A stretch of DNA of 64,000 bases from contig NC_045149.1 of NCBI RefSeq assembly GCF_008831285.2, positions 17,251,035 through 17,315,034 on the forward strand. Direction: 5' to 3'. The notes below the pieces were generated by a model that saw only the letters and a program-made list of their open reading frames with translations, searched no databases and was not told the DNA's origin. The DNA is from Nymphaea colorata. Lineage: Eukaryota; Streptophyta; Magnoliopsida; Nymphaeales; Nymphaeaceae. Each line of letters starts with the position of its first letter. Positions within the stretch are counted from its first letter, which is position 1. Shown here piece after piece: positions 1 through 13,300 of this stretch. Made by a program: the position numbers and the translations under genes.

Positions 1-512
1 CCTAAATTGGTTTATTACACTTTGGTTCCCCACAATATTTTATTATGTATTTGAAGGGTTAACCTTTTTTGAAAGGCTTAAGTTTGGTTACTATCTATTA
101 GTGCCCCAGGGAAAAGTTTCCGCCTCAGTTACTGTCATTCCTCATCTTACGACCTTCTCACCCACTGAGGTGTGACTAAAATTTTGGAAAGGAACCACTT
201 AAAAACAGAGAGGAACGGTCATGAGACACCCTCCATGGTGCTTGATGGGGAGAGTGCGAATGAGATATACAGTCTGTCTCAGACCTTTTCCTCCCCCATT
301 CATACACACCCTAGATGAAGATAATGGTAACACAATCTACCTTCAGTTCCTTTTTTAATGACAAAATTGTAATTGCAGCTGGGTGACAATGAAAAGCAAA
401 GTGATGAAGGATCAAGAAGGAGAACAAGTGGCAAAGCCCCAGATCATGGTGTCAAATTTTTCATTTACATGCTTAAAGTATCACAGAGGATTTAGTAATA
501 AGTATACTTGAC

Positions 513-3500
513 CTTCGTCATTTCTTTGGTGAATTCCTGCATAGTAGCAGCCACCTCTGGTGCTTTCATGAGCCCATTGACAAGTTTCATCACTTCTGCA
601 CTCTTTGACAGGTGTCCAACAGTACGAGCAGTAGCTGAACAATTTAAAGATATACACAAGCATAAGGTCCAATACTAGGAACATGAATAAAAATATTCTC
701 TCAAAAACTTATACACAATACCCTCAAGCACAAATTAAGCAAATGGGTCCAATAAACTATTCTCCAATCTCCCAGAAAATTAAAAAAAAAAAAAATCAGA
801 ACATGAATAATACTATTAATGGGCTTTCTACAACTCAAGCTGCAAAGGAAACCAGCATGACCTCGGGAAAAATTTTGCAGGTTGTTATATCAAAAGATAG
901 TGGAAGACCAGTAAGGCCTCAACAAAAATATCAATGAACCAACTAGAATCCCAATGATCAGACTTCATCACACCAAACCTGGGATTAGAAACATCAAATG
1001 GAGACATTAGTATAGGACAGACAATTTCCACTAAACAGGTTTTAGATGACGATCAACAAGTCTGTCCAAGATCCTCTTCTAGAAGAAGCGGTTGTAGAAG
1101 AACAACAATATGATTGTGTTCAGTATCAGAACAGCAAACCAATCCAATACTAGGAAAATATATGTTGTAGCACCATAGATGAACTAGCACTTTCTATATT
1201 TTGAATCTCAATTATTTACAAAAAAATGTTATATTTTTATGAATTTGGAAAGAATTCAATAAAGTTTCCATTAAAAAAATGTTACATTTTTATGAATTTG
1301 GAAAGAATTCAATAAAGTTTCCATTGTCAGCCAAAAAAGCAAGTGGTAATAGATCCAAAAGACCTGCAGTTTTTGTCAATGACAAGGGAAAATACATTGA
1401 TCAATTGGTGATTGATGGCCCACTGTTATATGACTACCCTTACTAACAAAGAGAATGGAACAGAATGACAACATAAAACAGTGAACAGAGATGTGGCATC
1501 AAGTTGATATCTGAAAGATAGAAGATGATGACACATGCGACATTTTTTCCTTGTACAGTATCCATTCAAAAAAGGCTAGGAAGTAGGTCCATACCATGTC
1601 GTATTGGAATTTACAATGAATCAGCAGCAACATATGACAGATTGCATACTAAACTATTGCAGTTGCTGACATGACTGAATGTCTAATACTCTATGTCAAG
1701 TGACACAGTAAAAGTGCAACTGTCTACTTACTTGAAAGAAAATCTACTCAAACTAGTGCTTTGTCCTGCCTATTATGGTCACCTTTAGAATGTTATTCTT
1801 CTAAAGGCAATCAAGGAGGTAAGCCCATGGCAGTAGGCCAACACAGATTCATTGTCCAAGATTAGTTGGTCATCCACCAATTTCTAAACCCCTAATCAAT
1901 CTCTAATGAATTAGGTCAAAGATCTCTGTGAAACAAAGTTCATCCAAGAGGTATGTCTTGTGCTCACCTACTTGAACTTCAATAAAAGCAAAATTGTTAT
2001 AGATATGCATGGGCTAACAATCATTTATATTTAAAGTACGGCTGTAAAGGGGATGCTTAAGCTAAAGTTTAGTCATGGTTACCTAGGAGAAATTAACCTG
2101 GACAAGGCAGAACCGCAGGATTAAAATCATTACAATGGTGCTGCTGCAGTGGCTTTTATAATATCAAGAACAAACTTAGGTTAAGGGCCCCTCCAGCAAT
2201 AGAACACTGCATATGATAAGTTATTTACAACTATAATTGTCCTTCCGTTTATGGTTTAAACAAATTTTATGTTGCCATCTCTGACTTCATAAAAACAGAT
2301 TTCACAACATTTTTCTTGACCATAAAACTAGTAAAAGATGCAGATCTGAACTAACAAATGAAAGTCAAAACCATAAAGCATGTCCACGCCAACCCTGTGT
2401 TGGTTTCTGTGAATTAGGCAGAGACCAGAACTATAGTCTTGACATTTCAATATTTGAAGATTCCGGTGCTTGAAAGGGATATGAGTCACACTGCACAACA
2501 GGTTATGGCCCGGGGAAAAGAAAGCTACAGAAAAATAAGATATGCCAAAATATTACATATAGTCTTGGAAACAAGAAAATGCATGTTGTTAAAGCCTCTA
2601 TGCTTGTTCACATAAATTAAGAACCTTCCAAGTGTAACACCTGCTTATATGATCCTTTTAATCGATTTCATGGCAAGCAACTAGTGGGTTTCCACTTCGT
2701 TTTCCACAAGAGAATGCCAGAATAATATAACAAATGCCACACGAAATCTGGTGAATCCATTGGACAAGAACATAAGTTACGGCATCAAGTTTATCCGACA
2801 GCGTCTTGCGTAAATAAACATAATAATATTGTTCCGGCCTTCTGGCGGTCAAATTGCGAGCACAATAGCCTTCTTTCAGATTCGATAAAAGAATAACCAG
2901 TACAACTAAGATAGTTGGACATAATTCGCATAATTTAGTGCTAAAAGCATCAAGGAGATTCGTAATAGCACCCCGAAAATCAAAAAGGGGAAAAATGGCG
3001 ATTTTGGGGGGATGAAGAACGGAAATCAAGGTCGAAGAAACTATACCTACAATCTCGCCAAGATGCATCGATATCGAATTCAACTGTGCCTTGTTCTCGT
3101 GCAGTCGACTAACAGCCTGCCTCGATCTAACAATCTCCTTAGCAAGCGCCTACTAAATCACAAACCATTACACCAGGAAATGGATCCCATAAAAGGCATA
3201 AAATATAAAAAGAGTCGCAAAACCAAAGAATTACCTTCGCAGAGACCATATCGTTCCTTTTCACCGCCTCTTTGATGGCCTTCTGGACGCTCTTTTCCTC
3301 CCTCTGTATATCTGCGCAGAAACGAAACCCTCAATCTCAGAAACGAACAAACAGGGGGCAAATCACGATCGGATGATCAGGGCATTAGGGTTTTCAGAAT
3401 TTGCCTCGTATTTGGCGTTCCATGTTTCTGCATTCTTGACGGAGGCGCCTCTGCCAATCCCTGAGTTGTTGCTGAGGGTTTGCCTTCGGCTTCAATAGAG

Positions 3501-3516
3501 CCTTCACGGCCTCCAT
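513..3516 (-). CDS. VPS24: VPS24/CHMP3 ESCRT-III subunit, 5' part (truncated by window edge)
   Basis: Charged multivesicular body protein of the Snf7 family. VPS24 joins the ESCRT-III filament at endosomes, which sorts ubiquitinated membrane cargo into intralumenal vesicles. Coding exons read on the minus strand are 3516-3405, 3311-3235, 3149-3047 and 634-513; phases 1, 0, 1, 0 join without a stop to give 138 residues. The N-terminus MEAVKALLKPKANPQQQLRD, the block RQECRNMERQIRD, a basic helix ending KRNDMVSAKALAKEIV, and SAEVMKLVNGLMKAP are family hallmarks. Intron 1 (3404-3312) starts with GC rather than GT; intron 3 (3046-635) is about 2.4 kb, the others under 100 nt. The C-terminal third, with the acidic helices and MIM motif, would lie left of position 1. 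Family assignment is secure; the paralogue is not determined. Confidence 0.93.
1220..1325. repeat. 53-bp tandem duplication in VPS24 intron 3
   Basis: Two near-identical 53-bp copies (1220-1272 and 1273-1325), an AT-rich unit ending AAAGTTTCCATT. The copies differ at about one position, so the duplication is recent. Confidence 0.9.
3403..3405 (-). promoter_or_regulatory. Non-canonical GC splice donor of VPS24 intron 1
   Basis: On the minus strand exon 1 ends at 3405 (CGAG) and the intron starts GCAAAT. The acceptor is CAG at 3314-3312. Only this junction gives the conserved ERQIRDIQREEK reading; reading past it meets TGA four codons later, and no in-frame GT donor is available before that stop. 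Confidence 0.85.
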
Positions 3517-3839
3517 TGCTCGTTCTCCTACTTTCCTTCCTCCTCCTTTTTCTTCCTTTCTTCTCCGCGCGTGATGATAAGAAAGAACAGGAGCGGACAG
3601 TGGATTTGTTGGAGATGAGGGCGAGAGGAACCGCTTTTTCGATCGTCAGAACGTTCGGTCTCCGTCGGATGATCGAGGAGGGAAGGTTTAGCGGGAATCT
3701 CCTTTTCCAATTGGGTGGAAAGTGGAAGGTGACCGCTGCCGAAGACTCTTTTCCCATACTAACCTCCGCAAAACCTTGCTTCGGAAATGGAATGAAATTC
3801 CCGTCACACGATTCAAGGGTTTTCTTCCATTTATCGGAT

Positions 3840-4120
3840 ATTTTGATTCGAAAAATCTAATACCATGTTCGAATATGAATCCAAATTCACCATCTAAATT
3901 CCATCTTGATCTTGCATCGAAATCCGAATTTAAATCCCATTATGGAAAAAGTATGCTAGACTTTGAAAATGGATCGATGTTACGTATAAACATATTTATT
4001 TAAAACTAAATATGAATAAAAAACTGAATAAGAATATGATCGGATGTCATTTTTAAATAGGATATTCATTATTTTTAATCATTCTCCGATCCAGATCGGC
4101 TGTATTGACACATCCCCACA
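3840..4120. repeat. Dispersed ATCCGAAT-rich repeat, copy 1
   Basis: Degenerate AT-rich block with recurring short words such as GAATCCAAATTC and AATCCGAATTTAAATCC, ending with a segment like CGGATGTCATTT. Similar wording recurs at about 26180-26440, 28200-28510 and 34165-34350 in either orientation, so this is a dispersed family. Its class is not recognised. Confidence 0.5.
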
Positions 4121-4504
4121 CCAAACTCAGCCAAGTCAAGCTCTGAATCAATTGAGCCACGTTGGATTTGATAGTTAGTATATATAAATATATATAAGTT
4201 GAGAGTAAGTAACAAAAACCAACTTATTTCTTGAAAGGGATTTGATGAGAAACATATATTAAGTTAATAGTTTTCTTACTTAAATAAGGCCTTTTTAATA
4301 GTAAGAACGAACAAGGTCAATTTTTTTACAAAAATGACTTGAACTCAAGTTTGATTTATATTAAATTAATGTTTATATACAAGTTAATTTTTTGTTGAAA
4401 ATATTTTTAATATAAATTTAAATGGCCTGGTTTTTATCCCTCACGGTCTAGTACACACCCATTGCTCTTTAAGTTTTAATCGCTTTGGTACCTATCGATC
4501 GAAT

Positions 4505-4521
4505 ACATATATATATATATA
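4505..4521 (+). promoter_or_regulatory. Possible TATA region for the AAMP-like gene
   Basis: A TATATATATATA run lies just before a CT- and GC-rich stretch that looks like a transcribed leader. Position fits a core promoter, but a chance microsatellite is equally possible. Confidence 0.3.
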
Positions 4522-7318
4522 CGGGCGTCGCTTCCCTCGGCTGCTCTCCTCTGTCGAGGACCGTCCGATTTTAAAACCCTCTCTCTCATCTCCCCCGCCC
4601 CCGACTTCCCACGCGCGCGCCTTTCCCTTCTTTCCCCCGCGCCCGCGCCTTCCGTTCTTTCCCCCGCGCCCGCGCTTTCTCTTCCTCTCTCTCTCTCTCT
4701 TTCTGACGAATCCACCTTCTACGCGCTGTCTATCGCTCTCTCGAAGGCCCCCACCTGCTCGTCCTCCGCTAACTGTGAGGGCTACTTTCGCTCACAGGTT
4801 TGCACTATTTGCTTTCCCTTGGCTCTGCAACTTCATTTCATGCCTGTGATCTGGCGTCGTTTTCTTGTCTCTCCATTGCTTTTTCGTATTTGTAATTTTC
4901 CTTTCCAATCTTCTATTCCCATCATTCTCTGTGTTTCGTCGTTGAATGACGATTGAGTCTTTAACCGGTGACAGCTTTGGGTTTTCTTTTGGACACAATC
5001 GCAGTGAGCAATAATGGACGATCTCCTTCGGGTTGGGGGCTCCTTTAATTCTGTGACATTTCTGCCAGTGGTGACGGTCTGGTGCTTTTGATTGTTGTTG
5101 CTACGCCCGCGTAATCTTTAAAAGGGTTGTTTGGGAAAAATGTTAAACCATGGGGCGTTCTTGAAAATTTTGCTTTTAGTATGGGACGAATTTGAAGAAA
5201 GGAGGGTTCTATCTTGCCGACCACCTCTTCTTTTCAAACTAAAACCGGGAGAGTGCGGGAGCGGGAGAAAGCGGAAGGACAGGAGAGAGAGAGGGAGAGA
5301 GAGAGAGATGTGAAGGTGAAGGGAAGAGACGAGGGAGGAAAAGAGCAGACGAGGGATTGAGAGATAGAGTAGAGATAGAATAGAAGGAGAGGGACGGTAG
5401 TGGAGGTAAGTTCATCCGAATTTTTTTTTCTCCTTCAACTTTAAAATTCCTTCTTAGATTAGAAGTTTGAATCCCTGCCTTGTTAATTTATGATACAGAA
5501 TCATAGTTTTATCAGTTTTGGTATGGAATCATTGATAGAAATGATAATTCTTGACTAAAGAGGGCTGAATGAATCTTACGGTTAGAATATTTTAGGGAGT
5601 TTTCCTAAATTCAGATAAGGGTTTGCTTGGACAGGGAAAAATATAATGACCTGAGCTTAGAAGGATTGATTTTCAATATAGTTAAGGGGAAAACATCCTT
5701 CTTGGGCTAGCAAGGAGGCTGTGGTGCATACGGTCATCCCTTGGAGGGCTTTTCTAGTCACATGCAGGTCGGGAATTTTTGAGGTTTTATCTGAGATTCA
5801 TATGTGTATTATTTTAGAAATGAGAAGTTGAACTAGATGAGCATGAAGGAGAAGTTTGATTCAGCATACATTAAGGGGGTCAACGTTATCGTCTTAAGAG
5901 TCCATTCTTGGATCTTAATTAGGGTTAGCATCCAATTGTAAAAGATGGACATGCTTGCATAGTAATGGATTGAGTCCAGCTGTCGTTAGGGCTGGACTGT
6001 AAGAGGGCTGAAACCTAACGATAGTTAGGCATTGGGTCAACAATGTTGAGCTTCTAATTATATTATTTAATTTCCTTTAGGTGGGCTGACTCGTGAAACC
6101 ACACTCAAGGACGTGCATGCAATTGATTATTAGCACAACTGAATTTTTATGTTTTTTATGAGTTATTTAATTATTTGATGGATGGATCATGAAAATAGAT
6201 AAATATAGCAGATGGAACATGATTGACCTCTTGCTTAACTGTGATTTGTTAAGTTATATGCTAGACAGATTTAAGTTTTGATGTTTATAGCTATTGAAGT
6301 TGCTTAAATCATCTTTTATGATTATTTCATTACATAATGTATGATCGAGTTGTTGATGAAATAATTAAATTAAGTTTACAAGCAGGGTAGCATTATGATT
6401 AAAAACAACAGACTATCTCATATTGTAGAGTTTGACTTGTTAAAAGATCAGGTATTTGGGAATTGAGACAGAACTTTGTTAATATAAGTTGATATATTTG
6501 AAGGCAAGCATTTATAATGAGAAGACAAATTTATCAAATACTAGTAAAACTTTTCAGCAAGTCTCTATTGCGGCTGGCTGCGAGGGCTGCCTAAGGGCGT
6601 TGACCACTTTGATAGCCCATAAGGGACATGGCCCGCCAGGGGTGAGAAACGAGTAATCTTAACTCTCATACATTGTTACTTATGGAGAGTTGAATTAAAA
6701 ATAAGATGGTCATTGATCGTAAGATCCACGAAGGAGCGAGTCCTTCAAGAGTGAAACCTCAAGTGGAGAGTGAGTCTCTCTTGAGGCCATAGAGCGAACT
6801 CTTAAAGAAAAGATTGATATAAGAAAGCTGAAGTCCAATGGCAGACAATTAAGTTTTGAGTCTAGAACAACTCTAAAAGGATATGCTGGGATGCTTGTTT
6901 ATGTAGTGATATCTATTGATTTGGTGGTATCATGTGTTTGCTCTTGACTGTAATGGTTTTACAATATTATGCTCACTGACTCAATAGGACTCACTACCTG
7001 TGTGTTTCTCTTTGTTAGTTGAGCAAGATAGAATTTTCAATGAAGGTGGCTAAGCATTAATTTATATTTAAGCCTCTGAGTTCCTTGTGTAATAGGTAGA
7101 TCTTTATTGATTAGGCTATACATATCATGTATAAAGTAGCCATTACATTTCAATTTCCAGCACATATTTTCAGTTTTGAATTGAAATTTTATCCTAACGA
7201 CCATTAGATTTTGAAATATGTGACATAATTAGAGCTTTCTCCTCACTCCCTAGAGCAGGGGGTGACAGTTGAATTATTAAGAGCATTGCTTCAGCAAGAG
7301 CATTGAGTATAGAAAGAG

Positions 7319-10300
7319 ATGAACCCAGCTAGGGATAATGAAGAAGATGGAGATGTCTTTATCAATGAGGATGACATTATACATGCAGAAACACTTGATG
7401 ATGAAGGTAGGCTTTCATAGAATTCCCAGATTCATTGCCAACAAGTGTATTCCCCTCTGTCAGCTTCCTGTTGCTTCTTGTTCATTTTTACACGTGTGTC
7501 ACTAGATCTTCCTGATGCCAATGATGGGGTGGACTCCGATGCTGAAGGAAGTAACATAGGTATGCTTTCTACAGGTGCTTGCCATTGGCTAATTATTGAC
7601 AAGAAATTCAGTGTTAATGCTCCTACTTCTTTCTCTTGTGTCTGTTGGTTGCAGTTTTGCTGATTGTCAACCAGCACTTTTGGTCATCTTTTATTTTTTG
7701 ATATATTAAGGTGCTTTTCCAGAAGCTGGTAGTTAGAAATTCTTCATTCAGTGAGTAGCATATAAATGGTGGAATCCCTTTTGGAGTTCATGTTATTATA
7801 CAAGTGTTCTCGTGAACTTTGTTTTCCAGGCCATTGCATTGGATATAGGTGCTAGAAAGGAATAATAGTTTAATGGTTAAATTATGTTGGAACCACTTTT
7901 GACTTTTCTTCTTCTCTTTATGCTTTTGGCGTTCACAACTTCACATTCATGAGTTTTGTTAACTAAAAAGCATATTATGGCAATGTTGCCAGTTGAAAGT
8001 TGAAAGTTGAAATTAATGCAGTATTTACCAAGCTCATTTTACCCTTCTATTCAACTTTATTTCCTTTTTTTTTATTGAGTCCCCATTGTCATCCTTGTGG
8101 AGTCTCAAGGAAATATTTTCAGTTCTCTTTTTATTTTACCTTATGGTGTATCTATTCATCAAACTGTCAAGGTAAGGTAAAGAAAATCTCTCCACATTAT
8201 CCACGATTGATGTTGTAGTAATGAGTTCTATTCAAGCATTTAACATGGAACATGGTTGCTGAGATTTTTTTTGCTGGAGATGTAATTATCAACCTAGGTT
8301 TATATACTTTTTTTTCTCCTATTTCATCTTCCAACAGTAGTTGAAGGGATCTAGACTTTGGCCAGGTTCAGTATATTTGTTCAAATTTACAAGTTACTGC
8401 ACTCTTCTGCCCAGTTGTGGGTGTAGATTGGTCTGAACTCTTGTCAATGTGTTCTCATGTTTCATCATTGTTATCTACTATACTATCAGCTATTTCACAT
8501 AGGTGTGGACCAACTTTTAAAAATTTGGGCGTGTTTGTGTGTTTACATAATACATATATATACACGAATAACACAAATGCATAAAATGAATAAGTATAAA
8601 ACAAAAAATTGATGTTCCTCAATTAAATAAACACATAAACACCCACATGCAGGACAGCAGGTCCATGCAGTCTCACAGCCACATGGTTAAGTAACACAAA
8701 TTAGTTAACCTAAAGTCAAACACAGGCATACACTGCCACATAGTTAAGTAAACACAGTATTCAGTCACATACAGCATACAGTTATAATGCCCAGTCACAC
8801 AGGCACAGATAGGTACAATGACACACAATCACTATCAGTCAGTAATCAGGTGCAATCAGTCACAGTATTAAAAAAAAAAGCAGCACCGAAGCAGGAAAAA
8901 GGAACACAGACCTGGTTACAGAGAGAGAGGGAGAGAGAGTTCTTCAATTAAGTTAGTATAAGTATGACCTTAATATGGATGGAGATGGACTTGGTCAAAG
9001 TTGACCAGAGCCCAGTTTTGGACCATAGGAGACAGGGTTTAAGGGCCGGAACTGACACGGTGTTAACCATGTCCAGGGCTGCTGTGTTTTCCTAGGTGAG
9101 TCTGGGTGACATTGACTATCACATGCTCTTTGGATTTCCAAATACAGAGTGGATTTTCTTGTGTTCCTGAAAGTATGAGTCATTTCAAGCCAAATTTCTT
9201 ATGAGAAGTGACTGTTAGATTATGTATATAGCTCTTTAGAATCTATATTATTAATTGCCTTATCATGCAGAATAGTTGGAAGTCATGATTTTACTAACTG
9301 GTTGGTTCTATTGTATTCTTTTGGGATAGATGAAGCTGATGACTCTCTTCATGTATTCGTTGGTCATTCTGGTGAGTTTATTTTTTATTTACTTATTTGG
9401 GGAACCATCATGCAAATGCTTGTGCAAGGAAGCATGCCCTGGCTCCAATTTAACAAGCTAAAGAGAGGCACCTTGTTGGCACTGGCCATCTGTTGATCTG
9501 TTCCTTCATAGATTATCTCGTTCAACTCAAAAATTTTAAGTATAATCTCTTAAGTGAGGCTGATATCACTTGATGGAACTCTTGTTGCCAGCTCTGCTCA
9601 GCTAGTTATCTTTTGAAAATTTGAGGTGCATCTTTGAAAGAGTTATCATAACTTCAGGTGCTTTTTTAATGGTCTTGTTAACTTGATCGGAGCTTTTTAG
9701 ATCTTTCTTAGATTGTGAAGTGGTTAATTACCACATCAGCTTGAAGGAAATAAACTCATCTAGCTTTTTTAGTCAATCATGGAGAATGTTAAGTGCTCTT
9801 TACCACTATCAGAAAATTGGCTATGTTTGCATTTTACCACTACATTGAGTGCAACCATCTGTGTTTATGGTGTATTTAACATATAATATGAACATTATGG
9901 AATATAGAATACCAGAATGGATGGTATACATTGTTACAGGATGCTTTACAGATTGGCACTAAATGAGCTTTTGTGATCTGCGCGTTTTGAAGGAGGGACA
10001 TTTTCCTATAGGGCCACTGATGCCATTGATGTGGGACCAGAAAAAGGGGTTCCCAAATGTTGTGCATGTGTGTGGCTCTATCTTTCTCTTGCTCACTAAA
10101 TTGCAATATCAGCTAAATGTCTTCAATGTCTGTTAACCTTCCAAATGCCACCAGCCCCATCATCCTGTTCACTTGAAAATTCACCAAATAATGTGTATGA
10201 TTTCAAAATGAATGGGAGATATGTACTGGATCCTGGTGTCTTTCAACTTCAATAGAATACAGAATCTCTTTACATGTATAACTATAAAACAAGGCCAGGA

Positions 10301-13300
10301 AATGCATCCTTGCTTAAAAAACGCAAGTATTAATAAAATTTTCAAGGATGAAAAACCTTCACCATTCATGTCCTCTTTCAATTGTTGAGCACAACTGTTA
10401 TTTTTTATTTTGTATAAGAAAACAAGTTTTTCCTGTTTTACTCTAAAGTTCAATTTTTTTTTTCCATTATTTAAAAGCTTGTCGATGTGATTCATGAATA
10501 TAACATGTACACTAGCTTAGATCAAAATCATCAAATGCATCCTTATGACCAATTTTGTTGTTTTTTCTGTTTGGGAACATAGCAGATGTCTTGTTTCCTT
10601 CTGCTGCTTGGGATGCTAATTAGTGACTTATGCATATAAACGTTAAAGTTAAGGGCAGTTCAAACACTCATTTGCACTACTTCATTCTGGTTGGAAATCC
10701 ATCTTGGGGAAATACTGTGGTTTATATCTGACTTTATGGACATGTTTCTATCTCTGTGTACGAGGTGGCATGAATGATGTTGCCAGTGAATGCGAATCTC
10801 TTTTTATTTCAGGGTTATACCTGTATTTTTTTTTTTCCTTGATAAAAATTTGAGCAATTCATTATTTTTTTTGATGTGATAATGAGCTTATTTGAGGTAT
10901 GAGTTTTGATGGTTTGATGTAATAGCTGTTAATAGTGTTCTCATGCGACTACTTTTTGGATTTTGACAGGTGAACTGTATTCTCTTGCATGCAGCCCACT
11001 TGATCCTCTATTAGTGGTGACTGGAGGTGGAGATGACAAGGGATTTGTTTGGAAGATTGGTCAGCTGGAATGTTTGGAACTTGCAGGTGTCTGTACTTTT
11101 TCTAGGCTATTGTTTTGTATTCTTGTATTGAAGCATGAGTTATATGTCCATTGATAGAAATTGTATGATGTGTACATCTTTGTTTAAATATTCTGGCTAT
11201 TTCCCCATAGAACTTCTTAACTTTGATTTCTTAATAGGGTCCTCAAGCTTTAGCATCATAATGTTTCACAGAATTGTTTTGATTATAGATAATAATAATA
11301 ATAATAGAACAATAATAATAATTGTTGTTTTTGTTATTATTAAAGATTTATTCTCTGCCTTCTTAATTACTAAGTAGTGCTTGAATGCATGGAGAGAATG
11401 CAAGGAATCACAGAAATATCTTCTTAAAACAGTTCTCTATTGTGTTGTAAAAGCAGTGATTTTTAGCTTTGACTGAAAACTACTATGAGAAACATAAAAG
11501 TATTATGATATTCAAAAAGTATCATGGATATTGTTGATTATGGTTTAAGATTTTTTTTTTTTTTTGCTTTGATGACCTTCCCGAACCTTGTACAGATTAC
11601 ATGTGAGTTCATGAACTTCTTTTGCAATTTTTTTCATTTTAGTACCTTAAGTAACATATTATGGACCTTGCAGCAGTTGTACTCATTATTGTGTTTGATT
11701 ACAAATTAGGCTTGTTTAAAATTTTTGTTCATTTTGCAGGACACAAAGATTCAGTTTCTTCTTTGTCTTTCAGTGCTGATGGTCAGTTGATTGCTTCTGG
11801 AAGCTTTGATGGGACTGTTCAAATCTGGGATGCAGCTTCTGGGGCCCTGAAGTGTGCTCTTAGTGGTCCTGGTGGAAGCATCGAGGTGAATCTTCTAAGA
11901 AGCCTATTGAAAGGAAAAAAAAATATTGTTAAAGATGCTTTTGTTAGTATGACTGATTAAGTGTTTGGTATATTGGTCAGTGGATCCAGTGGCACCCAAA
12001 GGGACACATAATCTTGGCAGGCTCTGATGACTGCACTGCTTGGATGTGGAACGCTGATAAAAATGTTTGTCTCAATGTATTCACTGGTCATGGTGATTCT
12101 GTTACCTGTGGGGAATTTACACCTGATGGTATAACGTAGATAATTGTGTCTTTTGTCCTCTGTCTTTGTATGTTTTATGGCTGTTGTCCTTTAAGTTGTG
12201 TTCAGGAGAAGATTGGTGCTTATGTTGCACTTGATTTTATCATTGATATTTTTTCATTTTGTTCATTGACTTGGTGCTATGACTTGTGCTTTTGATTTTG
12301 TCTATTGTACATCTGATTTGATCATTGTCATATAGAATGCATATTGATTGTCAGGATTATTTATGAGTTGCTATAATTCTTTATTATAGCTTTTTTCCTT
12401 CACACATGAAAATTCCTTTATTGTTCATCTGGAAAACAAGAAAACCAATGGAGGAAAGAATTTATAGTTTTTTTTCCTCATAGTTTAAGAAACAATTAGA
12501 AGAAGTCTAAAGGGCCACAAAAAACAGCCAGTACTACACACAAAAATGATCATTGGCCAAAGAGTTTCTTGCTTTAATGTCATGCTGTCACTACTTACCA
12601 GTGTTCACACCTTTTATCAAACCTTTTTTAGAATCTCGTTATGCCTTGATAGCATTATGAGCTGACTCTAAAATGGCACGAATATCAAGATATTTTCTAT
12701 AATAGGTATTACCAAGTATTGTTTTCACTTGCAGACATGGCCTTAGTTTTTCCATGGCATATATAACTGAAGCTGACTTCTGCTGAAGGTAAAACCATTT
12801 GCACGGGCTCTGATGATGCATCATTGAGGATATGGAATCCAAAGTCTGGTGAAACAGTCCATGTGGTTAGAGGTATATTTTACGTCAAACTTGGCCATTG
12901 TAGTCTTTTCTTACTCATCGTTCACAGGATGTCTTTATGTCTATGACGGAAGCAGTCAACTTTTTATTCAAAAAGCACGCTTTGTGAATGTTGTGGATGA
13001 CTGATTTCTGTGGTGACTGCTTACAGTGACAACATTGATGTGTGTGCATTGCTGTTTCTTTAACTGACTGTAGACTTCAATTTTTTTTATTTTTTGTTTT
13101 TGTCAGCTTGCCTGGGGAGCTTCTAACTAGTGGTCCAGTGGATCTATGATGTAGATTTTGGTTTGTCAGCTATAAATTGCTGGACCGGTAAACGAACTTT
13201 GTGCTGTGGAATGTACTGGAACTTGTGGTCTAAAAATGACTCATCTAACAAACTTATTAGACTTGGCTACACCTTTTCTTGTGTGTAAAATGCAGGGTCT

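Larger units (their letters stand above)
3517..7318. other. Intergenic region and probable 5' leader of the AAMP-like gene
   Basis: Separates the VPS24 start (minus) from the AAMP-like start (plus); the two genes are divergent. It holds a degenerate ATCCGAAT-rich repeat (3840-4120), a TA-rich tract at 4505-4521, a CT-rich stretch with GC-rich blocks (4530-4800) typical of plant 5' leaders, and a GA-rich stretch (5280-5400) ending in a strong GTAAGT donor at 5406. The leader is probably spliced, with acceptor candidates shortly before 7319, but I cannot say which donor is used. Short ORFs here lack coding character. Confidence 0.5.

Noticed and set aside
5131-5313. 60-codon plus-strand ORF upstream of the AAMP-like gene
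   Set aside because: Ends in a GA microsatellite; looks like leader sequence rather than a protein.
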